Part shown: positions 1-12,849 of the stretch, piece after piece
Layout: the number at the start of each line of letters is the position of its first letter
Position numbering within the stretch: the stretch's first letter is position 1
NCBI RefSeq assembly: GCF_051014685.1
Contig: NW_027478783.1
Coordinates: forward strand, 186,001 to 250,000
Direction: 5' to 3'
DNA: 64,000 nt
DNA from: Ptiloglossa arizonensis
Taxonomy: Eukaryota; Arthropoda; Insecta; Hymenoptera; Colletidae
The notes under the pieces: model-generated
Databases searched by the model: none
Told to the model about the DNA's origin: nothing
Seen by the model: only the letters and a program-made list of their open reading frames with translations
Program-made: the position numbers and the translations under genes

Positions 1-1960
1 TAACGTGTGTCGTATAACTTATGACGTATAACGTATAACGTATAACGTGTATCGTATAACCTATGACATATAACGTATAACGTGTAACGTATAACGTATA
101 ACGTATAACGTATAACGTATAACGTGTAACGTATAACGTGTAACGAATAACGTAAAAAGTATGACGTATTACATATTACGTATATCGTATAACGTATAAC
201 GTATAACGTATAACGTATAACGTATAACGTATAACGTATAACGTATAACGTATAACGTATAACGTATAACGTATAACGTATAACGTATAACGTATAACGT
301 ATAACGTATAACGTATAAAGTATAACGTATAACGTACAACGTATAACGTACAACGTATAACGTATAACGTATAACGTATAACGTATAACGTATAACCTAT
401 AACGTATAACGTATAACGTATAACGTATAACGTATAACGTATAACCTATAACGTATAACGTATAACGTATAACGTATAACGTATAACGTATAACGTATAA
501 CTTATATCGTATAACGTATAACGTGTATCGTATAACCTATGACGTATAACGTATAACGTATAACGTGTATCGTATAACCTATGACGTATAACGTATAATG
601 TATAACGTATAACGGATAACGTATAACGTATAACGCACAACGTATAACGTATAACGTATAACGCATAACGTATACCGTATAACGTATAACGTATAACTTA
701 TAACGTATAACGTATAACGTATAACGTATAACGTATAACGTATAACCTATAACGTATAACGTATAACGTGTAACGTATAACGTATAACGTATAACGTATA
801 ACGTATAACGTATAACGTATAACGTGTATCGTATAACCTATGACGTATGACGTATAACGTATAACGTATAACGTGTATCGTATAACCTTTGACGTATAAC
901 GTATAACGTATAACGTGTATCGTATAACCTATGACGTATAACGTATAACGTATAACGTATAACGTATAACGTATAACGCACAACGTATAACGTATAACGT
1001 ATAACGTATAACGTATAACCTATAACGTATAACGTATAACGTATAACGTATAACGTATAACGTATAACGTATAACGTATAACGTATAACGTATAACGTAT
1101 AGCGTATAACGTATAATGTATAAAGTATAACGTATAACGTACAACGTGTATCGTATAACCTTTGACGTATAACGCACAACGTATAACGTATAACGTATAA
1201 CGTATAACGTATAACCTATAACGTATAACGTATAACGTATAACGTATAACGTATAACGAATAACGTAAAAAGTATGACGTATTACATATTACGTATATCG
1301 TATAACGTATAACGTATAACGTATAACGTATAACGTGTATCGTATAACCTATGACGTATAACGTATAACGTATAACGTATAACGGATAACGTATAACGTA
1401 TAACGCACAACGTATAACGTATAACGTATAACGTATAACGTATAACGTATAACGTATAACGTATAACGTATAACGTATAACGCACAACGTATAACGTATA
1501 ACGTATAACCTATAACGTATAACCTATAACGTATAACGTATAACGTATAACGTATAACGTATAACGTATGACGTATAACGTATAACGTATAACGTATAAC
1601 GTATAACGTATAACGTATAACGTATAACGTATAACGTATAACGTATAACGTATAACGTAAAACGTACAACGTATAACGTAAAACGTACAACGTATAACGT
1701 ATAACGTATAACGTATAACGTATAACGTATAACGTATAACGAATAACGTAAAAAGTATGACGTATTACATATTACGTATATCGTATAACGTATAACGTAT
1801 AACGTATAACGTATAACGTACAACGTATAACGTACAACGTATAACGTATAACGTATAACGTATAACGTATAACGTATAACGCACAACGTATAACGTATAA
1901 CGTATAACGTATATCGTATACCGTATAACTTATAACGTATAACGTATAACGTATAACGTA
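1..1960 (+). repeat. Block 1, HOR copy 1 (1,960 bp, 280 heptamers)
   Basis: The opening marker GTGTGTCG followed by ATAACTTATGACG recurs exactly 1,960 bp later. The internal order of variants (CTTATATCG near 500, CGCATAACGTATACCG near 660, repeated GTGTATCG...CCTATGACG groups, CGCACAACG) recurs at the same offset up to about position 1170. After that the two copies differ by segment gain or loss. The left edge is the window edge, so copy 1 may not be the first one in the array. Confidence 0.9.
141..180 (+). repeat. Variant cassette, AAAAAGTATGACG type (block 1)
   Basis: Six consecutive units deviate from the consensus: GTAACGA, ATAACGT, AAAAAGT, ATGACGT, ATTACAT, ATTACGT. The same series recurs near 1254, 1737, 2101, 3277 and 3914, always followed by ATATCGT. 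It is the block 1 form of a cassette family found in all other blocks, where a longer left part containing AGAACGT is usual. No function is known to me. Confidence 0.85.
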
Positions 1961-3507
1961 TAACGTGTGTCGTATAACTTATGACGTATAACGTATAACG
2001 TATAACGTGTATCGTATAACCTATGACATATAACGTATAACGTGTAACGTATAACGTATAACGTATAACGTATAACGTATAACGTGTAACGTATAACGTG
2101 TAACGAATAACGTAAAAAGTATGACGTATTACATATTACGTATATCGTATAACGTATAACGTATAACGTATAACGTATAACGTATAACGTATAACGTATA
2201 ACGTATAACGTATAACGTATAACGTATAACGTATAACGTATAACGTATAACGTATAACGTATAACGTATAACGTATAAAGTATAACGTATAACGTACAAC
2301 GTATAACGTACAACGTATAACGTATAACGTATAACGTATAACGTATAACGTATAACCTATAACGTATAACGTATAACGTATAACGTATAACGTATAACGT
2401 ATAACCTATAACGTATAACGTATAACGTATAACGTATAACGTATAACGTATAACGTATAACTTATATCGTATAACGTATAACGTGTATCGTATAACCTAT
2501 GACGTATAACGTATAACGTATAACGTGTATCGTATAACCTATGACGTATAACGTATAATGTATAACGTATAACGGATAACGTATAACGTATAACGCACAA
2601 CGTATAACGTATAACGTATAACGCATAACGTATACCGTATAACGTATAACGTATAACTTATAACGTATAACGTATAACGTATAACGTATAACGTATAACG
2701 TATAACCTATAACGTATAACGTATAACGTGTAACGTATAACGTATAACGTATAACGTATAACGTATAACGTATAACGTATAACGTGTATCGTATAACCTA
2801 TGACGTATGACGTATAACGTATAACGTATAACGTGTATCGTATAACCTTTGACGTATAACGTATAACGTATAACGTGTATCGTATAACCTATGACGTATA
2901 ACGTATAACGTATAACGTATAACGTATAACGTATAACGCACAACGTATAACGTATAACGTATAACGTATAACGTATAACCTATAACGTATAACGTATAAC
3001 GTATAACGTATAACGTATAACGTATAACGTATAACGTATAACGTATAACGTATAACGTATAGCGTATAACGTATAATGTATAAAGTATAACGTATAACGT
3101 ACAACGTGTATCGTATAACCTTTGACGTATAACGTATAACGTATAAAGTGTATCGTATAACCTATGACGTATAACGTATAACGTGTAAAGTATAACGTAT
3201 AACGTATAACGTATAACGTATAACGTATAACGCACAACGTATAACGTATAACGTATAACGTATAACGTATAACGTATAACGAATAACGTAAAAAGTATGA
3301 CGTATTACATATTACGTATATCGTATAACGTATAACGTATAACGTATAACGTATAACGTACAACGTATAACGTACAACGTATAACGTATAACGTATAACG
3401 TATAACGTATAACGTATAACGCACAACGTATAACGTATAACGTATAACGTATATCGTATACCGTATAACTTATAACGTATAACGTATAACGTATAACGTA
3501 TAACGTA
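1961..3507 (+). repeat. Block 1, HOR copy 2 (shortened, 1,547 bp)
   Basis: It matches copy 1 at an offset of 1,960 bp through about 3130, then diverges. Copy 1 has two cassettes of the AAAAAGTATGACG type in its last third (1254 and 1737), while copy 2 has one (3277). Copy 2 also has an AAAGTGTATCG group near 3146 that copy 1 lacks. The changes keep heptamer register, as expected for unequal exchange by whole units. Confidence 0.85.
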
Positions 3508-3773
3508 TAACGTGTATCGTATAACTTATGACGTATAACGTATAACGTATAACGTGTATCGTATAACCTATGACATATAACGTATAACGTGTAACGTATA
3601 ACGTATAACGTATAACCTATAACGTATAACGTATAACGTATAACGTATAACGTATAACCTATAACGTATAACGTATAACGTATAACGTATAACGTATAAC
3701 GTATAACGTATAACGTATAACGTATATCGTATACCGTATAACTTATAACGTATAACGTATAACGTATAACGTA
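3508..3773 (+). repeat. Nested partial repeat of the HOR start (266 bp, 38 units)
   Basis: The opening marker of the block 1 HOR (GTGTATCG then ACTTATGACG, followed by CCTATGACATATAACG) appears at 3508 and again at 3774. The first occurrence breaks off after about 110 bp into CCTATAACG-bearing units, and the second continues as a full copy. This looks like a partial duplication at the junction between HOR copies. Confidence 0.8.
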
Positions 3774-4999
3774 TAACGTGTATCGTATAACTTATGACGT
3801 ATAACGTATAACGTATAACGTGTATCGTATAACCTATGACATATAACGTATAACGTGTAACGTATAACGTATAACGTATAACGTATAACGTATAACGTGT
3901 AACGTATAACGTGTAACGAATAACGTAAAAAGTATGACGTATTACATATTACGTATATCGTATAACGTATAACGTATAACGTATAACGTATAACGTATAA
4001 CGTATAACGTATAACGTATAACGTATAACGTATAACGTATAACGTATAACGTATAACGTATAACGTATAACGTATAACGTATAAAGTATAACGTATAACG
4101 TACAACGTATAACGTACAACGTATAACGTATAACGTATAACGTATAACGTATAACGTATAACGTATAACCTATAACGTATAACGTATAACGTATATCGTA
4201 TAACGTATAACGTATAACCTATAACGTATAACGTATAACGTATAACGTATAACGTATAACGTATAACGTATAACTTATATCGTATAACGTATAAAGTGTA
4301 TCGTATAACCTATGACGTATAACGTATAACGTATAATGTGTATCGTATAACCTATGACGTATAACGTATAACGTATAACGTATAACGGATAACGTATAAC
4401 GTATATCGCACAACGTATAACGTATAACGTATAACGTATAACGTATACCGTATAACGTATAACGTATAACTTATAACGTATAACGTATAACTTATAACGT
4501 ATAACGTATAACGTATAACCTATAACGTATAACGTATAACGTGTAACGTATAACGTATAACGTATAACGTATAACGTATAACGTATAACGTGTATCGTAT
4601 AACCTATGACGTATGACGTATAACGTATAACGTATAACGTGTATCGTATAACCTTTGACGTATAACGTATAACGTGTAACGTGTATCGTATAACCTATGA
4701 CGTATAACGTATAACGTGTAACGTATAACGTATAACGTATAACGTATAACGTATAACGTATAACGTATAACGCACAACGTATAACGTATAACGTATAACG
4801 CACAACGTATAACGTATAACGTATAACGTATAACGTATAACGTATAACGTATAACGTATAACGTATAACGTATAACGTATAACGTATAACGTATAACGTA
4901 TAACGTATAAAGTATAACGTATAACGTACAACGTATAACGTATAACGTATAACGTATAACGTATAACGTATAACGTATAACGTATAACGTATAACGTAT
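3774..4999 (+). repeat. Block 1, HOR copy 3 (incomplete, more diverged)
   Basis: It aligns with copy 2 at an offset of 1,813 bp (259 units). Examples are the cassette at 3914 and the variant group at 4219-4413, which matches 2406-2600. It carries private changes, such as AAAGTGTATCG near 4293 and ATGTGTATCG near 4336. Its last third is mostly canonical units ending at the block 2 cassette near 5000. Block 1 as a whole keeps a single register (unit starts at position 0 modulo 7). Confidence 0.8.
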
Positions 5000-5220
5000 A
5001 ACGCGTAACAAAGAACGTATAACGAATATACGTATAACGTGTAACGCAGAACGTATAACGAATATACGTAAAACGTATAAAGCATTACATATTACGTAGA
5101 ACGAATAACGTGTATCGTATAACCTATGACGTATAACGTATAACGTATAACGTATAACGTGTAACGAAGAACGTATAACGATTAACGTAAAACGTACGAC
5201 GTATTACATATTACGTATAA
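5000..5220 (+). repeat. Transition cassette with two 8-bp units (block 2)
   Basis: It contains CGCGTAACAAAGAACG, then two octamers ATATACGT (5026-5033 and 5062-5069), then AAAGCATTACATATTACG, AGAACG, a GTGTATCG...CCTATGACG group, and a second cassette GTGTAACGAAGAACG...GATTAACG...ACGACGTATTACATATTACG. Each octamer shifts the heptamer register by +1. The order of parts is that of the octamer cassettes in the 17.7-28 kb block, so this is a distant relative about 12 kb from the others. The second half recurs near 7320-7380. Confidence 0.85.
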
Positions 5221-5440
5221 CGTATAACGTACAACGTATAACGTATAACGTATAACGTATAACGTATAACGTATAACGTATAACGTATAACGTATAACGT
5301 ATAACGTATAACGTATAACGTTTAACGTATAACGTATAACGTATAACGTATAACGTATAACGTATAACGTATAACGTATAACGTATAACGTATAACGTAT
5401 AACGTATAACGTATAACGTATAACGTATAACGTATAACGT

Positions 5441-5762
5441 AAAACGTATAACGTATAACGTATAACGTATAACGTATAACGTATAACGTATAACGTATAA
5501 CGTAAAACGTACAACGTATAACGTATAACGTATAACGTATAACGTATAACGTATAACGTATAACGTATAACGTATAACGTAAAACGTATAACTTATAACG
5601 CATAACGTATAACGTATAACGTATAACGTATAACGTGTATCGTATAACCTATGACGTATAACGTATAACGTATAACGTGTATCGTATAACCTATGACGTA
5701 TAACGTATAACGTATAACGTATAACGGATAACGTATAACGTATAACGTATAACGTATAACGT
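5441..5762 (+). repeat. 567-bp-offset duplication, first copy
   Basis: The marker series AAAACG, AAAACGTACAACG, AAAACGTATAACTTATAACGC, two GTGTATCG...CCTATGACG groups and CGGATAACG runs from 5441 to about 5762. It recurs 567 bp downstream. The spacing between the first two AAAACG markers is 63 bp here and 56 bp in the other copy, a one-unit difference. Confidence 0.85.
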
Positions 5763-6014
5763 GTATCGTATAACCTATGACGTATGACGTATAACGTATA
5801 ACGTATAACGTGTATCGTATAACCTTTGACGTATAACGTATAACGTATAACGTATAACGTATAACGTATAACGTATAACGTATAACGTATAACGTATAAC
5901 GTATAACGTATAACGTATAACGTATAACGTATAACGTATAACGTATAACGTATAACGTATAACGTATAACGTATAACGTATAACGTATAACGTATAACGT
6001 ATAACGTATAACGT

Positions 6015-6329
6015 AAAACGTATAACGTATAACGTATAACGTATAACGTATAACGTATAACGTATAACGTAAAACGTACAACGTATAACGTATAACGTAT
6101 AACGTATAACGTATAACGTATAACGTATAACGTATAACGTATAACGTAAAACGTATAACTTATAACGCATAACGTATAACGTATAACGTATAACGTATAA
6201 CGTGTATCGTATAACCTATGACGTATAACGTATAACGTATAACGTGTATCGTATAACCTATGACGTATAACGTATAACGTATAACGTATAACGGATAACG
6301 TATAACGTATAACGTATAACGTATAACGT
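6015..6329 (+). repeat. 567-bp-offset duplication, second copy
   Basis: It has the same marker order as 5441-5762 with one heptamer fewer near its start. After CGGATAACG it runs directly into AATCTATA at 6339, the first marker of block 3, so the right edge of this copy is a block junction. In the first copy the same place leads to another GTGTATCG group instead. Confidence 0.85.
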
Positions 6330-6338
6330 ATAACGTAT

Positions 6339-9300
6339 AATCTATAACGTATAACGTATAACGTATAACGTTAATCGTATATCGTATAAGGTATAACGTA
6401 TAACGTATAACTTATAACGTATAACGTATAACGCGTAACGAATAACGTATAACGAATAACGTAAAACGTATAACGTATTACATACTACATATAACGTATA
6501 ATGTATAACGTATAACGTATAACGCATAACGTATAACGTATAACGTATAACGTATAACGTATAACGTATAACGTATAACGTACAACGTATAACGTATAAC
6601 GTATAACGTATAACGTATATCGTATATCGTATAAGGTATAACGTATAACGTGTAACGTATAACGTATAACGTATAACGTATAACGTATAACGTATAACGT
6701 ATTACGTATAACTTATAACGTATAACGTATAACGTATAACGTATAACGTATAACGTAAAACGTATAACGTATAACGTATAACGTATAACGTATAACGTAT
6801 AACGTATAACGTATAACGTATAACGTATAACGTATAACGTATAACGTATAACGTATAACGTATATCGTATAACGTATAACGTATAACGTATAACGTATAA
6901 CGTATAACGTATAACGTATAACGTATAACGTATAACGTGTATCGTATAACCTATGACGTATAACGTATAACGTATAACGTATAACGCGTAACGAAGAACG
7001 TATAACGAATAACGTAAAAGGTATGACGTATTACATACTACGTATAACGTATAACGTGCATCGTATAACCTATGACGTATGACGTATAACGTATAACGTA
7101 TAACGTACAACGTATAACGTATAACGTATAACGCATAACGTATAACGTATAACGTATAACGTATAACGTATAACGTATAACGGATAACGTATAACGTATA
7201 TCGTATAAGGTATAACGTATAACGTATAACGTAAAACGTATAACGTATAACGCGTAACGAAGAACGTACAACGTATAACCTATAACGTATAACGTATAAC
7301 GTATAACGTATAACGTATAACGTGTAACGAAGAACGTATAACGATTAACGTAAAACGTACGACGTATTACATATTACGTATAACGTATAACGTACAACGT
7401 ATAACGTATACCGTATAACGTATAACGTATAACGTATAACGTACAACGTACAACGTATAACGTATAACGTATAACGAATAACGTATAACGCATAACGTAT
7501 TTCGTATAACGTATAACGTATAACGGATAACGTATAACGTATATCGTATAAGGTATAACGTATAACGTATAACGTATAACGTATAACGTATAACGCGTAA
7601 CGAAGAACGTATAACGAATAACGTAAAAGGTATGACGTATTACATACTACGTATAACGTATAACGTGTATCGTATAACCTATGACGTATAACGTATAACG
7701 TATAACGTATAACCTATGACGTATAACGTATAACGTATAACGTATAACGTATAACGTATAACGTATAACGTATAACGTATAACGTATAACGTATAACGTA
7801 TAACGTATAACGTATAACGTATAACGTATAACGTATAACGCATAACGTATTACGTATAACGTATAACGTATAACGTATAACGTATAACGTATAACGTATA
7901 ACGTATATCGTATAAGGTATAACGTATAACGTATAACGTATAACGTATAACGTATAACGTATAACGCGTAACGAAGAACGTATAACGAATAACGTAAAAG
8001 GTATGACGTATTACATACTACGTATAACGTATAACGTGTATCGTATAACCTATGACGTATAACGTATAACGTATAACGTATAACCTATGACGTATAACGT
8101 ATAACGTATAACGCATAACGTATAACGTATAACGTATAACGTATAACGTATAACGTATAACGTATAACGCGTAACGAAGAACGTATAACGAATAACGTAA
8201 AAGGTATGACGTATTACATACTACGTATAACGTATAACGTGTATCGTATAACCTATGACGTATAACGTATAACGTATAACGTATAACCTATGACGTATAA
8301 CGTATAACGTATAACGTATAACGTATAACGTATAACGTATGACGTATAACGTATAACGTATAACGTACAACGTATAACGTATAACGTATAACGTATAACG
8401 TATAACGTATATCGTATAAGGTATAACGTATAACGTATAACGTATAACGTATAACGTATAACGTATAACGCGTAACGAAGAACGTACAACGTATAACGTA
8501 TAACGTATAACGTGTAACGTATAACGTATAACGTAAAACGTATAACGTATAGCGTATAACGTATAACGTATAACGTATAACGTATAACGTATAACGTATA
8601 ACGTATAACGTATAACGTATGATCTATAACGTATAACGTATAACGTATAACGTATAACGTTAATCGTATATCGTATAAGGTATAACGTATAACGTATAAC
8701 GTATAACGTATAACGTATAACGCGTAACGAATAACGTATAACGAATAACGTAAAACGTATAACGTATTACATACTACATATAACGTATAATGTATAACGT
8801 ATAACGTATAACGCATAACGTATAACGTATAACGTATAACGTATAACGTATAACGTATAACGTATAACGTATAACGTATAACGTATAACGTATAACGTAT
8901 AACGTATAACGTATAACGTATAATGTATAACGTATAACGTATAACGTATATCGTATAACGTATAACGTATAACGTATAACGTATAACGTATAACGTATAA
9001 CGTATAACGCATAACGTATTACGTATAACGTATATCGTATAAGGTATAACGTATAACGTATAACGTATAACGTATAACGTATAACGTATAACGCGTAACG
9101 AAGAACGTACAAGGTATAACGTATAACGTATAACGTGTAACGTATAACGTATAACGTAAAACGTATAACGTATAACGTATAACGTATAACGTATAACGTA
9201 TAACGTATAACGTATAACGTATAACGTATAACGTATAATCTATAACGTATAACGTATAACGTATAACGTATAACGTATAACGTATAACGTATAACGTATA

Positions 9301-10349
9301 ACGTATAACGTATAACGTATAACGTATAACGCATAACGTATTACGTATAACGTATAACGTATAACGTATAACGTATAACGTATAACGTATAACGTATAAC
9401 GTATAACGTATAACGTATAACGTATAACGTATAACGTATAACGTATAACGTATAACGTATAACGTATAACGTATAACGTATAACGTATAACGCATAACGT
9501 ATAACGTGTATCGTATAACCTATGACGTGTAACGTATAACGTATAACGTATAACGCGTAACGAAGAACGTATAACGAATAACGTAAAAGGTATGACGTAT
9601 TACATACTACGTATAACGTATAACGTGCATCGTATAACCTATGACGTATGACGTATAACGTATAACGTATAACGTACAACGTATAACGTATAACGTATAA
9701 CGCATAACGTATAACGTATAACGTATAACGTATAACGGATAACGTATAACGTATATCGTATAAGGTATAACGTATAACGTATAACGTATAACGTATAACG
9801 TATAACGCGTAACGAAGAACGTACAACGTACAACGTATAACGTATAACGTGTAACGTATAACGTATAACGTAAAACGTATAACGTATAACGTATAACGTA
9901 TAACGTATAACGTATAACGTATAACGTATAACGTATAACGTATAATCTATAACGTATAACGTATAACGTATAACGTATAACGTATAACGTATAACGTATA
10001 ACGTGTATCGTATATCGTATAAGGTATAACGTATAACGTATAACGTATAACGTATAACGTATAACGCGTAACGAATAACGTATAACGAATAACGTAAAAC
10101 GTATAACGTATTATATACTACATATAACGTATAACGTATAACGTATAACGTATAACGCATAACGTATAACGTATAACGTATAACGTATAACGTATAACGT
10201 ATAACGTATAACGTACAACGTATAACGTATAACGTATAACGTATAACGTATAACGTACAACGTATAACGTATAACGTATAACGTATAACGTATAACGTAT
10301 AACGTACAACGTATAACGTATAACGCATAACGTATAACGTATAACCTAT
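6339..10349 (+). repeat. Block 3a, ATAAGGT / AATCTATA satellite subfamily
   Basis: Markers of the subfamily are AATCTATA (6339, 9237, 9944; GATCTATA at 8621), then TTAATCGTATATCGTATAAGG (three of these sites), CGCGTAACGAATAACG, and TATTACATACTACATATAACG. Intervals between the AATCTATA-type markers are 2,282, 616 and 707 bp, all multiples of 7. The block also carries GAAGAACG...AAAAGGTATGACG...TATTACATACTACG cassettes. Register is constant throughout (2 modulo 7). I see no gene here. Confidence 0.85.
6980..8300 (+). repeat. Cassette ladder GAAGAACG...TATTACATACTACG
   Basis: The cassette CGCGTAACGAAGAACG, CGAATAACG, AAAAGGTATGACG, TATTACATACTACG has its TATTACA at 7029, 7638, 8009 and 8212, with a further copy at 9598. 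Intervals are 609, 371, 203 and 1,386 bp (87, 53, 29 and 198 units). Each of the first five is followed within about 25 bp by GTGTATCG or GTGCATCG, CGTATAACCTATGACG. The shrinking intervals suggest repeated unequal exchange around one cassette. Confidence 0.85.
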
Positions 10350-11499
10350 AACGTATAACGGATAACGTATAACGTATATCGTATAAGGTATAACGTATAA
10401 CGTATAACGTATGACGTATTACATGTTACGTCTGACGTATAACGTACAACGTATAACGTATAACGCATAACGCATAACGTATAACGTATAACGTATAACG
10501 TATAACGTATAACGTATAACATATAACGTACAACGTATAACGTATAACGTATAATATATAACGCATAATGTATAACCTATAACGTATAACGAATAACGGA
10601 TAACGTATAACGTATAACGTATAACGTATAACGTATAACGTATAACGTATAACGTATAACGTATAACGTATAACGTATAACGTATAACGTATAACGTATA
10701 ACGTATAACGTATAACGTATAACGTATAACGTATAACGTATAACGTATAACGTATAACGTATAACGTATAACGTATAACGCGTAACGAAGAACGTATAAC
10801 GAATAACGTAAAAGGTATAACGTATTACATACTACGTATAACGTATAACGTGTATCGTATAACCTATGACGTATGACGTATAACGTATAACGTATAACGT
10901 GTATTGTATAACCTATGACGTATAACGTATAACGTATATCGTATAAGGTATAACGAATAACGTATAACGTATAACGTATAACGTATAACGCGTAACGAAG
11001 AACGTATAACGAATAACGTAAAAGGTATAACGTATTACATACTACGTATAACGTATAACGTGTCTCGTATAACCTATGACGTATAACGTATAACGTATAA
11101 CGTATAACGTATAACGTATAACGTATAACGTATAACGTATAACGTATAACGGATAACGTATAACGTATATCGTATAAGGTATAACGTATAACGTGTAACG
11201 TATAACGTATAACGTATAACGTATAACGCGTAACGAAGAACGTATAACTACTATAACGTATAACGTATAACGTATAACGTATAACGTATAACGTATAACG
11301 TATAACGTATAACGTATAGCGTATAACGTATAACGTATAACGTATAACGTATAACGTATAACGTATAACGTATAACGTATAACGTATAACGTATAACGTA
11401 TAACGTATAACGTATAACGTATAACGTATAACGTATAACGTATAACGTATAACGTATAACGTATAACGTATAACGTATAACGTATAACGTATAACGTAT

Positions 11500-11900
11500 A
11501 ACGTATAACGTATAATGTATAACGTATAACGTATAACGTATATCGTATAACGTATAACGTATAACGTATAACATATAACGTATAACGTATAACGTATGAC
11601 GTAAAACGTACAACGCATAACGTATAACGTATAACGTAAAAAGTATAACGTATAACGTATAACGTACAACGTTTAACGTATAACGTATAACATATAACGT
11701 ACAACGTATAACGTATAAACTTAGATCGTATAACGTATAACGTATAACGTATAACGTATAACGTATAACGATAACGTATAACGTATAACGTATAACGTAT
11801 ATCGTATATCGTATAAGGTATAACGTATAACGTGTAACGTATAACGTATAACGTATAACGTAAAACGTATAACGTATAACGTATTACGTATAACTTATAA
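11500..11900 (+). repeat. 559-bp-offset duplication in block 3b, first copy
   Basis: The order is AATGTATA (11514), ATATCG, ACATATAACG, ATGACGTAAAACGTACAACGC, AAAAAGT, ACAACGTTTAACG, ACATATAACGTACAACG, then CTTAGATCG and later TATTACGTATAACTT at 11882. It recurs 559 bp downstream. This copy has one extra A before CTTAG and lacks a T in CGATAACG at 11770, both single-base indels. Confidence 0.8.
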
Positions 11901-12059
11901 CGTATAACGTATAACGTATAACGTATAACGTATAACGTATAACGTATAACGTATAACGTATAACGTATAACGTATAACGTATAACGTATAACGTATAACG
12001 TATAACGTATAACGTATAACGTATAACGTATAACGATAACGTATAACGTATAACGTATA

Positions 12060-12460
12060 ACGTATAACGTATAATGTATAACGTATAACGTATAACGTAT
12101 ATCGTATAACGTATAACGTATAACGTATAACATATAACGTATAACGTATAACGTATGACGTAAAACGTACAACGCATAACGTATAACGTATAACGTAAAA
12201 AGTATAACGTATAACGTATAACGTACAACGTTTAACGTATAACGTATAACATATAACGTACAACGTATAACGTATAACTTAGATCGTATAACGTATAACG
12301 TATAACGTATAACGTATAACGTATAACGTATAACGTATAACGTATAACGTATAACGTATATCGTATATCGTATAAGGTATAACGTATAACGTGTAACGTA
12401 TAACGTATAACGTATAACGTAAAACGTATAACGTATAACGTATTACGTATAACTTATAAC
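12060..12460 (+). repeat. 559-bp-offset duplication in block 3b, second copy
   Basis: It has the same marker order as 11500-11900, with AATGTATA at 12073 and TATTACGTATAACTT at 12441. The CTTAGATCG here has no extra A. It is preceded by its own CGATAACG deletion at 12035. This CTTAGATCG group is the earliest clear relative of the marker that organises the 17.6-28 kb HOR. Confidence 0.8.
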
Positions 12461-12849
12461 GTATAACGTATAACGTATAACGTATAACGTATAACGTATA
12501 ACGTATAACGTATAACGTATAACGTATAACGTATAACGTATAACGTATAACGTATAACGTATAAGGTATAACGTATAACGTATAACGTATAACGTATAAC
12601 GCATAACGTATAACGTATAACGTATAACGTATAACGGATAACGTATAACGTATATCGTATAAGGTATAACGTATAACGTATAACGTATAACGTATAACGT
12701 ATAACGTATAACGCGTAACGAAGAACGTACAACGTATAACGTATAACGTATAACGTGTAACGTATAACGTATAACGTAAAACGTATAACGTATAACGTAT
12801 AACGTATAACGTATAACGTATAACGTATAACGTATAACGTATAACGTAT

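Larger units (their letters stand above)
10350..12849 (+). repeat. Block 3b, repeat segment with internal duplication and register slips
   Basis: It opens with CCTATAACGTATAACGG, ATAAGG, then TATGACGTATTACATGTTACG at about 10410. It holds two GAAGAACG...AAAAGG cassettes (10787 and 10996) and a GTGTATTG group at 10899. Similar segments start near 13.56 and 15.97 kb. It contains four register breaks: +2 near 11250, +1 at 11718 (AAACTTAG), and -1 at 11770 and 12035 (CGATAACG). Long minus-strand reading frames here are only repeat translation. Confidence 0.8.

Noticed and set aside
10419..11669. 416-codon minus-strand open frame
   Set aside because: It is pure translation of the heptamer (YTLYVIR repeats with point variants). 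All three minus frames are open in the same place, start codons come from random variant units, and there is no codon bias or domain.
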